The position numbers and the translations under genes were made by a program. The notes under the pieces are model-generated. The model was not told where the DNA came from and did not search any database. It saw only the letters and a list, made by a program, of their open reading frames with translations. From Variovorax paradoxus (lineage in GTDB: Bacteria > Pseudomonadota > Gammaproteobacteria > Burkholderiales > Burkholderiaceae_C), in the NCBI RefSeq assembly GCF_022009635.1, contig NZ_CP091716.1:6345501-6409500 (forward strand): a DNA stretch of 64,000 bases, given 5' to 3'. Below, one piece after another: positions 53,653 to 62,802 of this stretch; position 1 is the stretch's first letter; each line of letters starts with the position of its first letter.

Positions 53653-53676
53653 TTGTCTGTCTGTCTGTCTGGCTGG
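53653..53676. repeat. Short TGTC tandem repeat
   Basis: TGTCTGTCTGTCTGTCTGGC (about four perfect TGTC units) in the 49-base gap ahead of the acyl-CoA dehydrogenase. It lies between the glucarpidase stop and the dehydrogenase start, in the latter's leader. It is short, so slippage is possible but probably rare. Confidence 0.45.
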
Positions 53677-53677
53677 C

Positions 53678-54928
53678 TTACTTGCCGGCGCCCAGGTCCA
53701 TGATCAGGCGCGCTGCCATGTACAGGCGGCGCGGAATGGCGCTGATATCGACGTACTCGGCCTTGTCGCTGTGGTAGCCGAAGCCGGGCAGGCCCAGGCT
53801 TTCGATCACGGGCTTGCCGGAGAGCGCCGCGTAGGCCGCGTCGGTGCCGCCGCCGGTGCGTTCTTCCACGCCCAGCGTGCCGCCGGCTTCCTTGTAGTAC
53901 GCCACGGCCTTGTCGACCAGCTTCTTGCCGCCTTCGCCGGCGTTGAAGGCCGGGCGGCCGCGCGTGACGATCACCTTGACGTCGGCCTCGGGCAACTTCT
54001 TCTGCTGCGCGCGCTCTTCCAGCGTCTTCATGGCGGCGTCGAAGTCTTCGTTGCGCGCATAGCGCACGTCGGCGTTCAGGGTGGCGGTGGCCGGGATGAT
54101 GTTCGACACGTTGCCGGCCTTGGCGATGGTCCAGTTGAAGCGCAGGTTCTTCGACTTGTCGTCGATGTTCATGGTGCGCAGCACGAGGTCGGATGCCTCG
54201 ACCAGCGCGTTCACGCCCAGCTCGGGCGCGGCGCCGGCATGCGATGCTTTGCCCGTGATGTTGACCTGCACGTAGGCGATGCCCGAGGTGCCGAGCGACA
54301 GCTTCTCGTCGCCGGCGCTGGTGGGCTCGAAGGAGAGCACGTAGTCGGCCAGCTTGGCTTCTTCCTGGATCAGGTCGCGCGAGCCGAAGGAGCCTTTTTC
54401 CTCGTCGGTGTTGAACAGCACGGTGATGGTGCCGTAGTCGCGCACGCCGTAGTCCTTCAGCAGCTTGAGCGTGTGCAGGATCACGGCGTTGCCGCCCTTG
54501 TCGTCGGCGATGCCGGGGCCGTAGGCCTTGTCGCCTTCGACGCGGAACGGCGCCTTGGCCAGGATGCCCTTCAGGTACACGGTGTCCATGTGCGACAGCA
54601 GCAGCAGGTTCTTGCCGCCGCGGCCCTTGATCTTGCCGACGATGTTGTCGCCGACCACGATGCCTGCCGACTTGCTGCGCGTGACGGTGAAGCCCAGGTT
54701 CTTGAGTTCGCCTTCGAGGTAGTTGCCGGCGGCGGCAATGCCTTCGGCGTCCCCGGTGCCGGTTTCGATGTTGACGAGCTTTTCGAGCGTCTTGATCACC
54801 GCGGGCTGCTCGTCGGTGGCAGCCTGGAACAGCACGTTGTCGCGCTTCTGGGCCCAGCTGGCGGCGGGCGCCAGGAAAGCGGTGGCCAGCAAGGCGGCAA
54901 GGGCGGTACGGTGGATGGATGGGCGCAT
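53678..54928 (-). CDS. cpg2: Carboxypeptidase G2 (glucarpidase), M20 glutamate carboxypeptidase
   Basis: A 416-residue secreted zinc exopeptidase splitting folates and methotrexate into pteroate analogues and glutamate. The signal peptide ends about AASWAQK. Zinc and catalytic residues sit one position after those of the 415-residue RS-16 enzyme: H113, D142, E176/E177, E201 and H386. From memory nearly the whole mature sequence (for example KRDNVLFQAATDEQPAVIKT) matches it, the clinically used enzyme. The start at 54926-54928 has CAGGAG ten bases upstream; an earlier in-frame ATG lacks this. A stand-alone gene, between acyl-CoA dehydrogenase and thiolase. Confidence 0.95.
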   Translation of the reverse strand: MRPSIHRTALAALLATAFLAPAASWAQKRDNVLFQAATDEQPAVIKTLEKLVNIETGTGDAEGIAAAGNYLEGELKNLGFTVTRSKSAGIVVGDNIVGKIKGRGGKNLLLLSHMDTVYLKGILAKAPFRVEGDKAYGPGIADDKGGNAVILHTLKLLKDYGVRDYGTITVLFNTDEEKGSFGSRDLIQEEAKLADYVLSFEPTSAGDEKLSLGTSGIAYVQVNITGKASHAGAAPELGVNALVEASDLVLRTMNIDDKSKNLRFNWTIAKAGNVSNIIPATATLNADVRYARNEDFDAAMKTLEERAQQKKLPEADVKVIVTRGRPAFNAGEGGKKLVDKAVAYYKEAGGTLGVEERTGGGTDAAYAALSGKPVIESLGLPGFGYHSDKAEYVDISAIPRRLYMAARLIMDLGAGK

Positions 54929-54974
54929 GAAATCTCCTGCTCTACGCATTTATTTGAATATCTGGATGAAAAAA

Positions 54975-55013
54975 AGCCGGGAGCGCCCGTTACCGGACGC
55001 TCCCAGCCCGGCT
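54975..55013 (-). terminator. Rho-independent terminator after the thiolase gene
   Basis: Stem AGCCGGGAGCG with CGCTCCC-AG-CCCGGCT (bulged), loop of about 12 bases, and on the minus strand a run of seven T's (TTTTTTT) after it. It begins two bases from the thiolase stop and separates it from glucarpidase. Confidence 0.85.
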
Positions 55014-55014
55014 C

Positions 55015-56199
55015 TTATAGCAATTCGAGTGCCACGGCGGTACCCTCGCCGCCCCCGATGCACAGCGTGGCCACGCCGCGCTTCTTGCCGCGCGCCTTCA
55101 GCGCGTGGATGAGCGTGACCATGATGCGCGCGCCGCTGGCACCGATCGGGTGGCCCAGCGCGCAGGCGCCGCCGTGCACGTTGACGATTTCGTGCGACAC
55201 GTCGAGCTCGTGCATCAGCGCCATCGGCACCACGGCGAAGGCTTCGTTCACTTCCCACAGGTCGACGTCCTTCACGGCCCAGCCGGTCTTCTTGAACAGC
55301 TTGGCGACGGCGCCGACCGGCGCCGTGGAGAACCACTCGGGCTGCTGCGCGTGCGTGGCATGGCCGACGATGCGGGCGATGGGCCGGGCGCCGATCTTCT
55401 TCGCGTGCGACTCGGTCATCATGACCAGCGCGGCGGCGCCGTCGTTGATGGACGAGCTCGACGCGGCGGTGATGGTGCCGTTCTCTTTCTTGAACGCGGG
55501 CTTGAGCGTGGGGATCTTGTCGAGCTTGACCTTGCCGGGGCCTTCGTCGACCGAGATCACCGTGTCGCCGCCGCGGCCCTTGACCGTGACGGGCACGATC
55601 TCGTCCTTGAACAGGCCGGTTTCGGTGGCCTTCTTGGCGCGTTCGACGCTGGCGATGGCGAAGGCGTCCTGCTGTTCGCGCGTGAACTTGTACTTGGCGG
55701 CGCAGTCCTCGCCGAAGGTGCCCATCGAGCGGCCCGGCTGGTAGGCGTCTTCCAGGCCGTCGAGCATCATGTGGTCGAAGATGCGGTCGTGGCCCATGCG
55801 GTAGCCGCCGCGGCCCTTGAGCATGAGGTAGGGCGCGTTGGTCATGCTTTCCATGCCGCCCGCCACGATCACGTCGTGCGTGCCGGCCAGCAGCAGGTCG
55901 TGCGACAGCATCGCGGCCTTCATGGCCGAGCCGCACATCTTGCTGAGCGTGACGGCGCCCGCGCTGTCGGGCAGGCCGCCCTTGTAGGCCGCCTGGCGCG
56001 CCGGCGCCTGGCCCTGGCCGGCCATCAGGCAGTTGCCGAACAGAACTTCGCCCACGCTGTCGGGCGCGATGCCGGCGCGCTCGACGGCGGCCTTGATGGC
56101 GGCGCCGCCCAGGTCGTGCGCGGAGAGCGACGAGAAGTCGCCCTGGAAGCTGCCCATGGGGGTGCGGGCAAGGCCGACGATGACGATGGATTCGGACAT
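55015..56199 (-). CDS. Acetyl-CoA C-acetyltransferase (thiolase)
   Basis: A 394-residue thiolase condensing or cleaving acetoacetyl-CoA. Nucleophile C89 in LSKMCGSAMKA, histidine in GGACALGHPIGASG, and second active cysteine C380 in CIGGGEGTAVALE are all present. It could complete leucine breakdown (acetoacetate to acetyl-CoA) or serve polyhydroxybutyrate synthesis; sequence alone does not choose. Its start is set at 56197-56199; the longer frame is a shadow of aceK. Single-gene unit with its own terminator. Confidence 0.93.
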   Translation of the reverse strand: MSESIVIVGLARTPMGSFQGDFSSLSAHDLGGAAIKAAVERAGIAPDSVGEVLFGNCLMAGQGQAPARQAAYKGGLPDSAGAVTLSKMCGSAMKAAMLSHDLLLAGTHDVIVAGGMESMTNAPYLMLKGRGGYRMGHDRIFDHMMLDGLEDAYQPGRSMGTFGEDCAAKYKFTREQQDAFAIASVERAKKATETGLFKDEIVPVTVKGRGGDTVISVDEGPGKVKLDKIPTLKPAFKKENGTITAASSSSINDGAAALVMMTESHAKKIGARPIARIVGHATHAQQPEWFSTAPVGAVAKLFKKTGWAVKDVDLWEVNEAFAVVPMALMHELDVSHEIVNVHGGACALGHPIGASGARIMVTLIHALKARGKKRGVATLCIGGGEGTAVALELL

Positions 56200-56258
56200 G
56201 GTGAGGTCTCCTTCAGGAATGATGCGAAAGCGAAAAAATCTGGGTGGCCGGTCGGGTC

Positions 56259-58079
56259 TCAGAAGTGCGTCGCGTGCCCTTCGTGCTGGAAGCGCTGCGA
56301 CTCTTCGTAAGGGAACACATCGAGCATCTGCCCGGCCTGGATGCGTTCCTTGTGGTGCTGCCAGAAGGCGGCGTCGAGCAGGTCGGCGTGGTGGGCCATG
56401 AAGGCCTCGCGCACGTCCTTGTTGCCCAGCAGGAAGGGCTCGAAGGTCTCGGGGAACACGTCCTTCGGGCCGACCGAATACCAGACTTCGCCGCTCATCT
56501 CTTCTTCCTCGTTGCGCGGCGTGGGCACCTTGCGGAACTTGCAGTCGGTGACGTATTCGATCTCGTCGTAGTCGTAGAACACCACCTTGCCGCCGCGCGT
56601 GACGCCGAAGTTCTTCCACAGCATGTCGCCGGGAAAGATGTTGGCCGCGACCATGTCCTTGATGGCATTGCCGTACTCCACCACCGCATGCTCGAGCTGG
56701 TCCTTGGCGCGCCTGGCGTGGGCCGGGCTCTCGGGGTGGGCCAGGGTGTCGAAGGCTTCCTGCAGGTAAATGTTCAGCGGGATCATGCGGCGCTCGATGT
56801 AGACGTGCTTGACCACCAGCTCCATTTCCCCGTTGCCGTCGCGGTCGCCGATCTCGAGCTGGCTGGGCGCGAACTTGCGGATTTCCTCGATCAGCCCGGG
56901 CTCGAAGCGGTCGAGCGGAAAACCCACGTCGCTGTACTCCAGCGTGTCGGCCATGCGGCCCACGCGGTCGTGCTGTTTCACGAGCATGTACTTGCCCTTG
57001 ATCTGCTCGCGCGTGGTGTCCTTCTGCGGCGGATAGAAGTCCTTGATGACCTTGAACACGAACGGAAACGACGGCAGGTCGAACACCAGCATCACCATGC
57101 CCTTGATGCCGGGCGCGATGCGGAAACGGTCGCTCGAGTAGTTCAGGTGCGAGAGGAAGTCGCGGTAGAACAGCGTCTTGCCCTGCTTGGCGAGGCCGAG
57201 CGCGTTGTAGATCTCGGCGCGCGGCTTGCGCGGCATGAGCGAGCGCAAAAATTGCACCCAAGCCGAGGGCACTTCCATGTCGACCATGAAGTACGCGCGC
57301 GCGAAGCTGAAGAGCATCTGCAGGTCGTCTTCGCCGAACAGGGCCGCGTCGATGTAGAACCTGCCGCGGCTGTCGTGCAGTATGGGCAGCGAGAACGGGA
57401 TCTCGGCGAAGCCGTTCATGATCTTGCCGACCACGTACGCGCCCTTGTTGCGAAAGAACAGGCCCGACAGCACCTGCAGCTGGAAGTTGGCGCGCAGCTT
57501 GACCTGGTGGAAGCGGTTCAGGATGACGTGCGCCACGCGCTCCGCGTCGCGCCGCTTGTCGGCGAAGCTGCCGAGCAGCGAGAAGTCGTCGAGCATCTGC
57601 TCGACGGTGTCGGCCAGCGTGTCGGGCGACGGGTAGTAGGGGCGATAGGTGGGCGCGCCGCGCGGCTCGATGTACTCGGTGCTGATGGCCGGGCGCACGA
57701 AGATGAAGTCGTTCTGGAAGTACGCGCGGTGCAGGATCTTGGTGGTCACCGAGTTGAAGAAGCTCTCGGCCAGCTCGGGCTGGTGGTGGTCCACCAGCAG
57801 CCCGATGTAGTGCAGCTTGACCTGATGCCACACGTCCATGGGCTGATCGCCGGCCTTGAACTCTTTTTCGAGCCGGGCCACGGCCTCGCTCACGCGCAGG
57901 TCGTAGAACTCGATGCGCTCGCGCTGCGCCCGCTGCTGGCCGTGCCAGTCGGCGGTTTCGAAGCGGTGCTTGGCACGCGCCGACTCGGCCCGGAACAACC
58001 GGTAGTGCCGGTTGAAGCCGTCCATCATCGCCTTCGCGACGTCATAGGCCAGCGGCGAATCGAGACGCTGCGGGAACAT
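56259..58079 (-). CDS. aceK: Isocitrate dehydrogenase kinase/phosphatase
   Basis: A 606-residue bifunctional enzyme that switches isocitrate dehydrogenase off and on by phosphorylation, sending carbon to the glyoxylate shunt on acetate or fatty acids. The length fits AceK (about 580-600). Landmarks: ATP-site [16 protein letters not shown] (about 350-365) and the kinase-fold core [18 protein letters not shown] with D in the FYDYDEIEY segment. Neighbours (thiolase, dehydrogenases) fit an acetyl-CoA economy, but it is not in an ace operon here. Confidence 0.95.
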   Translation of the reverse strand: MFPQRLDSPLAYDVAKAMMDGFNRHYRLFRAESARAKHRFETADWHGQQRAQRERIEFYDLRVSEAVARLEKEFKAGDQPMDVWHQVKLHYIGLLVDHHQPELAESFFNSVTTKILHRAYFQNDFIFVRPAISTEYIEPRGAPTYRPYYPSPDTLADTVEQMLDDFSLLGSFADKRRDAERVAHVILNRFHQVKLRANFQLQVLSGLFFRNKGAYVVGKIMNGFAEIPFSLPILHDSRGRFYIDAALFGEDDLQMLFSFARAYFMVDMEVPSAWVQFLRSLMPRKPRAEIYNALGLAKQGKTLFYRDFLSHLNYSSDRFRIAPGIKGMVMLVFDLPSFPFVFKVIKDFYPPQKDTTREQIKGKYMLVKQHDRVGRMADTLEYSDVGFPLDRFEPGLIEEIRKFAPSQLEIGDRDGNGEMELVVKHVYIERRMIPLNIYLQEAFDTLAHPESPAHARRAKDQLEHAVVEYGNAIKDMVAANIFPGDMLWKNFGVTRGGKVVFYDYDEIEYVTDCKFRKVPTPRNEEEEMSGEVWYSVGPKDVFPETFEPFLLGNKDVREAFMAHHADLLDAAFWQHHKERIQAGQMLDVFPYEESQRFQHEGHATHF

Positions 58080-58119
58080 GGCGGGACGGACGGGAAAAAG
58101 ACGTCGGCGCTGCCGCCGC

Positions 58120-58860
58120 TCAGGTGCCGGCCGTGCCGCCCGCCTCGGGCTGCGGCGCTGCCGCGAGCGACTGCACCGATGCTGCGCCGGGCTTGCCCCA
58201 CTTGTAGCGGATGCGCTGCACCGCGGCCTTGTAGACGCCCTCCAGCGGCTGGGTGCCGTCGACGCTCAGGCCGAGGTCCTGCAGCAGGCCGTCGTGCACG
58301 CCGAAGGTCCAGCCGTGGATCTTGACCTTCTGGCCGCGCGCCCAGGCATCGACCATGACGGTGCTGACGGCCACGTTGACCACCTGCTCGGCCACGTTGA
58401 GCTCGCACAGCGCGTCGACGCGCGCTTCCTCGTCGGGCAGGCTCTCGAGCATCACGTGGTGGCGGTCGCGCACGTCCTGGATGTGGCGGATCCAGTTGTC
58501 GGCCAGGCCGATGCGCTTGCCGCTGAGCGCGGCCTTGACGCCCGCGCAGCCATAGTGGCCCACCACCATGATGTGCTCGACCTTCAGGTGCTCGACCGCG
58601 AACTGGATCGCCGAGAGCGCGTTGAGGTCGGAGTGCACCACGATGTTGGCCACGTTGCGGTGCACGAACACTTCGCCAGGCTCCAGGCCGGTGATCTGGT
58701 TGGCGGGCACACGGCTGTCGGAACAGCCGATCCACATGTAACGCGGTGTCTGCTGCTTGACCAGGCTGGTGAAGAAACCGGGGCGGTCGCGCTCCATCTG
58801 GGCGGACCAGGCACGGTTGTGGGCGAAGAGGTCGTCGAGGGTGTCGGATTTTTCGGACAT
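58120..58860 (-). CDS. can: Beta-class carbonic anhydrase
   Basis: A 246-residue enzyme interconverting CO2 and bicarbonate. Zinc ligands C46 and D48 (GCSDSRVP), H102 and C105 (GHYGCAGV) are present, as in the Can family. The C-terminal extension (about 215-246) is Ala/Gln/Gly-rich and probably unstructured. Bicarbonate supplied here would serve carboxylases such as LiuB/LiuD. It lies 40 bases upstream of aceK on the same strand. Confidence 0.94.
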   Translation of the reverse strand: MSEKSDTLDDLFAHNRAWSAQMERDRPGFFTSLVKQQTPRYMWIGCSDSRVPANQITGLEPGEVFVHRNVANIVVHSDLNALSAIQFAVEHLKVEHIMVVGHYGCAGVKAALSGKRIGLADNWIRHIQDVRDRHHVMLESLPDEEARVDALCELNVAEQVVNVAVSTVMVDAWARGQKVKIHGWTFGVHDGLLQDLGLSVDGTQPLEGVYKAAVQRIRYKWGKPGAASVQSLAAAPQPEAGGTAGT

Positions 58861-58890
58861 AGTCAGCTATTGTCGATGAGTCGTGTGTTT

Positions 58891-59286
58891 TCAGGCCTTG
58901 GCGGCCTTTTGCGCCCTGGCCAGCGTGGCGCGCCCCTTCTTCTCGTGCTCGCGGACTTCCGCGAGGTTGGCCTGCAGCTCGGCCAGCTGCGCCTCTAGCT
59001 GGGCCCGATGGCTGCCCAGCACGCCGAGAAATTTTTCCAGCTGCGGCACGGTGTCGCGCGGGCTGTCGTACATGTCGAGGATGTCCTTGGCCTCCGTCAG
59101 GCTCAGGCCCAGGCGCTTGGCGCGCAGCGTGAGCGTGAGCCGGGCGCGGTCGCGCGCGCTGTAGATGCGCTGCAGCCCGGCGCGCTCCGGCGTGAGCAGG
59201 CCCATGTCCTCGTAGAAGCGGATGGCCCGCGTCGTGAGGTCGAATTCCTTCGCGAGCTGGCTGATGGTGAAGGTTTGCGCAGGCAT
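58891..59286 (-). CDS. MerR-family regulator (LiuR-like)
   Basis: A 131-residue MerR protein: HTH at residues about 6-40 (FTISQLAKEFDLTTRAIRFY), then GLLTPERAGLQRIYSARDRARL and a long coiled-coil dimerisation helix (about 85-125). No metal-binding cysteines are present. Length and helix resemble LiuR-type regulators of branched-chain acid degradation. The divergent gap holds a perfect 20-bp palindrome. Its target may be the MBL gene, itself, or distant liu-type genes. Confidence 0.85.
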   Translation of the reverse strand: MPAQTFTISQLAKEFDLTTRAIRFYEDMGLLTPERAGLQRIYSARDRARLTLTLRAKRLGLSLTEAKDILDMYDSPRDTVPQLEKFLGVLGSHRAQLEAQLAELQANLAEVREHEKKGRATLARAQKAAKA

Positions 59287-59379
59287 GACGACGGTGGTGG
59301 CAAAAGGAACGCCGGAAGGAAGGTTACCGGGGCGACAGCAGGTTTGCGCCGCGATCCATACAATGGTGCACCCATTCCA

Positions 59380-59399
59380 TGACGTTTACGTAAACGTCA
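59380..59399. promoter_or_regulatory. Perfect 20-bp palindrome, probable MerR/LiuR-type operator
   Basis: TGACGTTTAC followed directly by GTAAACGTCA, without mismatch, ends seven bases before the MBL start codon and 93 before merR. The AT-rich centre with flanking TTGACG on the minus strand suits a MerR-type promoter. From memory, LiuR sites have a similar TTTACG/CGTAAA core; this should be checked. No second copy was seen in the window. Confidence 0.7.
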
Positions 59400-59406
59400 A
59401 TCTTAC

Positions 59407-60477
59407 ATGAACCTCCTCGAACGCGAACTCCACTACCCCTTGGGCGATACGCTGCCCCAGCCCGGCGAAGCCATGGAAGTGGCGCCCGGCGTGCGCTGGA
59501 TCCGCATGCGGCTGCCCTTCGCGCTCGACCACATCAACCTCTGGCTGCTGCGCGACACCATCGACGGCGTGGCCGGCTGGACGGTGGTCGACTGCTGCAT
59601 CGCCCACGACGAGGCCCGCGCGCAATGGGAACAGATCTTCGAGACGCAGCTGCAGGGCCTGCCGATCCTGCGCGTCATCGTGACCCACATGCACCCCGAC
59701 CACATCGGCCTGGCCCACTGGCTCTGCGAGCGCTGGAATGCGCCGCTGTGGATCAGCTCGACCGACTACCACGTGGCGCGCGTGCTCAGCACCGCCGGCG
59801 ACACGCTGGCTGGCGGCGAGCAGGCGGCGCGCTTCTTCGCCTCGCACGGCCTGACGGACCCTGAATCCATCGCCAAGATCCGAGCGCGCACCAACTACTA
59901 CGCGAACATGGTGCCCTCGGTGCCCGACAGCTTCGTGCGCATGCTCGACGGCGATATGGTGACCATCGACGGCCACGCATGGCGCTGCATCAGCGGCTAC
60001 GGCCACGCGCCGGAGCACATCGCGCTGTACTGCGACGAACTCAAGCTGCTGCTGGGCGGCGACATGATGCTGCCGCGCATCTCCACCAACGTGAGCGTGC
60101 ACGCGGGCGAGCCCGAAGCCAATTCGCTGCGCCTGTTTTTGGACAGCATCGACCGGTTCAAGGCGCTGCCCGCCGACACGCTGGGCCTGCCCTCGCACGG
60201 CAAGCCATTCACCGGCATCCACCGCCGCGTCGACCAGTTGCAGGAGCACCACCGCGACCGCCTGGCCGAACTGCTCGAGGCCTGCGTGGCGCGCCCGCTC
60301 ACCGCGGCCGAAGGCCTGCCGATCCTGTTCAAGCGCGAACTCGACCTGCACCAGATGACCTTTGCCATGGGCGAGACCGTGGCCCACCTGCACCTGCTGT
60401 GGTTCTCGGGACAAGTCAAGCGCGAGCTGGGCAAGGACGGCATCTACCGCTTCGGCGCGAAGGCGGGCGCCGCCTGA
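59407..60477 (+). CDS. MBL-fold metallo-hydrolase
   Basis: A 356-residue metallo-beta-lactamase-fold enzyme. The metal motif is THMHPDHIG (H94, H96, D98, H99), with a further histidine in GYGHAPEH and the metal-bridging D in LGGDMMLP. The fold class includes hydroxyacylglutathione- and acyl-CoA-thioesterase-like enzymes. No Shine-Dalgarno is seen: the palindrome lies there, so the mRNA may be nearly leaderless. Divergent from the MerR gene that probably regulates it. Substrate unknown. Confidence 0.88.
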   Translation: MNLLERELHYPLGDTLPQPGEAMEVAPGVRWIRMRLPFALDHINLWLLRDTIDGVAGWTVVDCCIAHDEARAQWEQIFETQLQGLPILRVIVTHMHPDHIGLAHWLCERWNAPLWISSTDYHVARVLSTAGDTLAGGEQAARFFASHGLTDPESIAKIRARTNYYANMVPSVPDSFVRMLDGDMVTIDGHAWRCISGYGHAPEHIALYCDELKLLLGGDMMLPRISTNVSVHAGEPEANSLRLFLDSIDRFKALPADTLGLPSHGKPFTGIHRRVDQLQEHHRDRLAELLEACVARPLTAAEGLPILFKRELDLHQMTFAMGETVAHLHLLWFSGQVKRELGKDGIYRFGAKAGAA

Positions 60478-60506
60478 GGAAATGGCCGGCGATTTAGACT
60501 CGCCGG

Positions 60507-61817
60507 ATGAACGACGACACGCTGGCTGAGCTGCGCGCGGGCCGGCTGGCAGGCGCAAGAAGAATCGACCTCTCGTGCGGACTCAACGAGTTTCCGCGCG
60601 AGGTCTTCGAGCTTGCCGATTCGCTGGAAGTGCTGAACCTGTCGGGCAATGCGCTCGATGTCCTGCCCGACGACCTGCACCGGCTGCACAGGCTGCGCGT
60701 GCTCTTCTGCTCCGACAACCGCTTCACCGAACTGCCCGAAGCCATCGGTAGGTGCCAGGGCCTCGACATCGTGGGCTTCAAGGCCAACGCGATTCGCAGC
60801 GTGCCGGCCGCCGCGCTGCCGCCTTCGCTGCGCTGGCTGATCCTCACCGACAACCAGATCGAGGAACTCCCCGAAACGCTCGGCGCATGCACCCGCATGC
60901 AGAAGCTGATGCTGGCGGGCAACCGCCTGCGCGCGCTGCCGCCTTCGATGGCCGGGCTCGAGCGGCTCGAACTGCTGCGCATTTCGGCCAACCGCTTCGA
61001 GACGCTGCCCGCATGGTTGCCCACGCTGCCGCGCCTGTCGTGGCTCGCTTGCGCGGGCAACCCCTTCGACACGCAGGCCGAGGACGCCGCCATCGCCGCG
61101 AAGTCGGTGCCGCACGTCGACTGGCATGAACTGACGCTGGGCAAAAAACTCGGCGAAGGCGCGTCGGGCGTGATCCACCAGGCGACGCTCGGCGCATCGC
61201 AACAGGTGGCGGTCAAGCTCTTCAAGGGCGCGGTCACCAGCGACGGCTGGCCGCACAGCGAAATGGCCGCCTGCATCGGCGCCGGTGCGCACCCCACGTT
61301 GATCGCCGCGCAAAGCCGCATCGACGGACATCCCCAAGGCACCGAAGGCCTGGTGATGGGGCTGGTCGATCCCAGCTTCACCACGCTCGCCGGGCCGCCG
61401 AGCCTGGCCTCGTGCACGCGCGACGTCTATGGGGACGATGCCCGCTGGCCCGCTGCCGTCGCCTTGCGTATCGCGCGGGACATCGCCTCGGCCATGCAGC
61501 ACCTGCATGCGCGCGGCATTCTTCACGGCGACCTGTATGCGCACAACATCCTGCGCAGCCCCGAAGGCGACGGCCGGCTCGGCGACTTCGGCGCCGCCTG
61601 GATGACCGGCGCGCTCGACGAGTCACAGGCACGTGCGTTCCAGGCACTGGAAATGCGCGCCTTCGGCTGCCTGCTGGAAGAACTGCTCGAGCGCTGCACC
61701 GACGCCGCGCCGGCATCGGTGGGCGCCTTCAAGGACCGCTGCCTGCAGCCCGTTCCCGCCGCGCGCCCGTCGTTCGCCGAAGCACTGGCGCTGCTACAGG
61801 AAGAACTGCCCGCATGA
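60507..61817 (+). CDS. Leucine-rich-repeat/serine-threonine-like kinase fusion
   Basis: A 436-residue fusion. Residues 16-190 are about six or seven leucine-rich repeats (LEVLNLSGNALDVLPDDL pattern). Residues about 205-436 form a eukaryote-like protein kinase: glycine loop GEGASG (216-221), lysine K237 in VAVK, glutamate E252 in the helix C region, catalytic loop HGDLYAHN (D342, N347; Gly instead of the HRD arginine), and metal-binding DFG at 360-362. No membrane segment or signal is seen, so it is cytosolic. Targets unknown. Start 30 bases after the MBL gene; it overlaps the pseudouridine synthase start by four bases. Confidence 0.9.
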   Translation: MNDDTLAELRAGRLAGARRIDLSCGLNEFPREVFELADSLEVLNLSGNALDVLPDDLHRLHRLRVLFCSDNRFTELPEAIGRCQGLDIVGFKANAIRSVPAAALPPSLRWLILTDNQIEELPETLGACTRMQKLMLAGNRLRALPPSMAGLERLELLRISANRFETLPAWLPTLPRLSWLACAGNPFDTQAEDAAIAAKSVPHVDWHELTLGKKLGEGASGVIHQATLGASQQVAVKLFKGAVTSDGWPHSEMAACIGAGAHPTLIAAQSRIDGHPQGTEGLVMGLVDPSFTTLAGPPSLASCTRDVYGDDARWPAAVALRIARDIASAMQHLHARGILHGDLYAHNILRSPEGDGRLGDFGAAWMTGALDESQARAFQALEMRAFGCLLEELLERCTDAAPASVGAFKDRCLQPVPAARPSFAEALALLQEELPA

Positions 61818-62734
61818 CCCGCCGGCGCCCGCCGAAACTGCCGCTTCCCACGCGCGACGGCGTGGGCCCCAGTTGCGTGGGCCTGCCCTACGGCCCATGG
61901 CCGACCATCGCCGAATTCCTGATCGAGCGCTTTCCCGCCATCACGCGCGAGGCCTGGCTCGAGCGCATCGCGGCGAATGACGTGATCGACGAGCACCACG
62001 TGCCCGTGACGGCCGAGCGCCGCTACCAATCGCCGCTGCGCGTGTACTACTACCGCTCGCTCGACAACGAGGTGCACATTCCGTTCGAGGAACAGGTGGT
62101 GTTCCGGGACGACCAGTTGCTGGTGGTCGACAAGCCCCCGTTCCTGCCGGTCACGCCCACCGGCAAATACCTGCAGCAAAGCCTGCTGGTGCGGCTCAAG
62201 CGCAAGCTCGAGCTCGACGACCTGGTGCCGCTGCACCGCATCGACCGCAGCACCTCGGGGCTGGTGCTGTTCTCGGTGCGGCCTGAAACACGCGGCGCCT
62301 ACCAGGCGATGTTCCCCGAGCGACGCATCGACAAGCACTACGAAGCGGTGGTGCCCTGGCAGGACGGCGTTTCGTCGGTGCCAGCCACCTACCGCAGCCG
62401 GCTGGTCGACGACGAGCATTTCATGCGCGTGCGCGAGGAGCCCGGCGAGCCCAACTCCGAGACGCACATCGAACTGCTGGCGGCTCAGGGCGGCCATGCG
62501 CTGCTCAAGCTCTCGCCAGTCACCGGCCGCAAGCACCAGCTGCGCGTGCACTGCCAGGCGCTGGGCATGCCGATCGTCAACGACCCGATCTACCCCGTGC
62601 TGCTGCCCGAGAACACCGACGACTTCGACAAGCCGCTGCAACTGCTGGCCAAGTCGGTGGCCTTCATCGATCCGATCACCGGCGAGCAGCGCCGCTTCAC
62701 CAGCCCCCGGAGCCTGTCGCTGGCACCAAGGTGA
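61814..62734 (+). CDS. RluA-family pseudouridine synthase
   Basis: A 306-residue RNA pseudouridine synthase. The catalytic motif is LHRIDRSTSG with D144; KPPFLPVTPTGK and GRKHQLRVHCQALGMPI are family features. It modifies a uridine in rRNA or tRNA (RluA/TruC branch), target not identifiable. The ATG lies in the stop of the kinase gene (ATGA), so the two are translationally coupled. An N-terminal extension of about 85 residues precedes the catalytic fold. Confidence 0.9.
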   Translation: MTRRRPPKLPLPTRDGVGPSCVGLPYGPWPTIAEFLIERFPAITREAWLERIAANDVIDEHHVPVTAERRYQSPLRVYYYRSLDNEVHIPFEEQVVFRDDQLLVVDKPPFLPVTPTGKYLQQSLLVRLKRKLELDDLVPLHRIDRSTSGLVLFSVRPETRGAYQAMFPERRIDKHYEAVVPWQDGVSSVPATYRSRLVDDEHFMRVREEPGEPNSETHIELLAAQGGHALLKLSPVTGRKHQLRVHCQALGMPIVNDPIYPVLLPENTDDFDKPLQLLAKSVAFIDPITGEQRRFTSPRSLSLAPR

Positions 62735-62767
62735 CGCGGCGCGGGCCCGGTGCGCACTAAGCTCGTT

Positions 62768-62790
62768 TCCTGAAAATCTTTCATTCAGGA
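62768..62790 (+). promoter_or_regulatory. Hairpin containing the Shine-Dalgarno of the SDR gene
   Basis: TCCTGAA-N9-TTCAGGA, 7-base perfect arms. The right arm carries AGGA of the AGGAG ribosome site that precedes the SDR start by 12 bases, so the fold would mask it. It could also be a partial terminator for the upstream unit. Only moderately stable. Confidence 0.4.
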
Positions 62791-62802
62791 GACAACCGCA
62801 CC

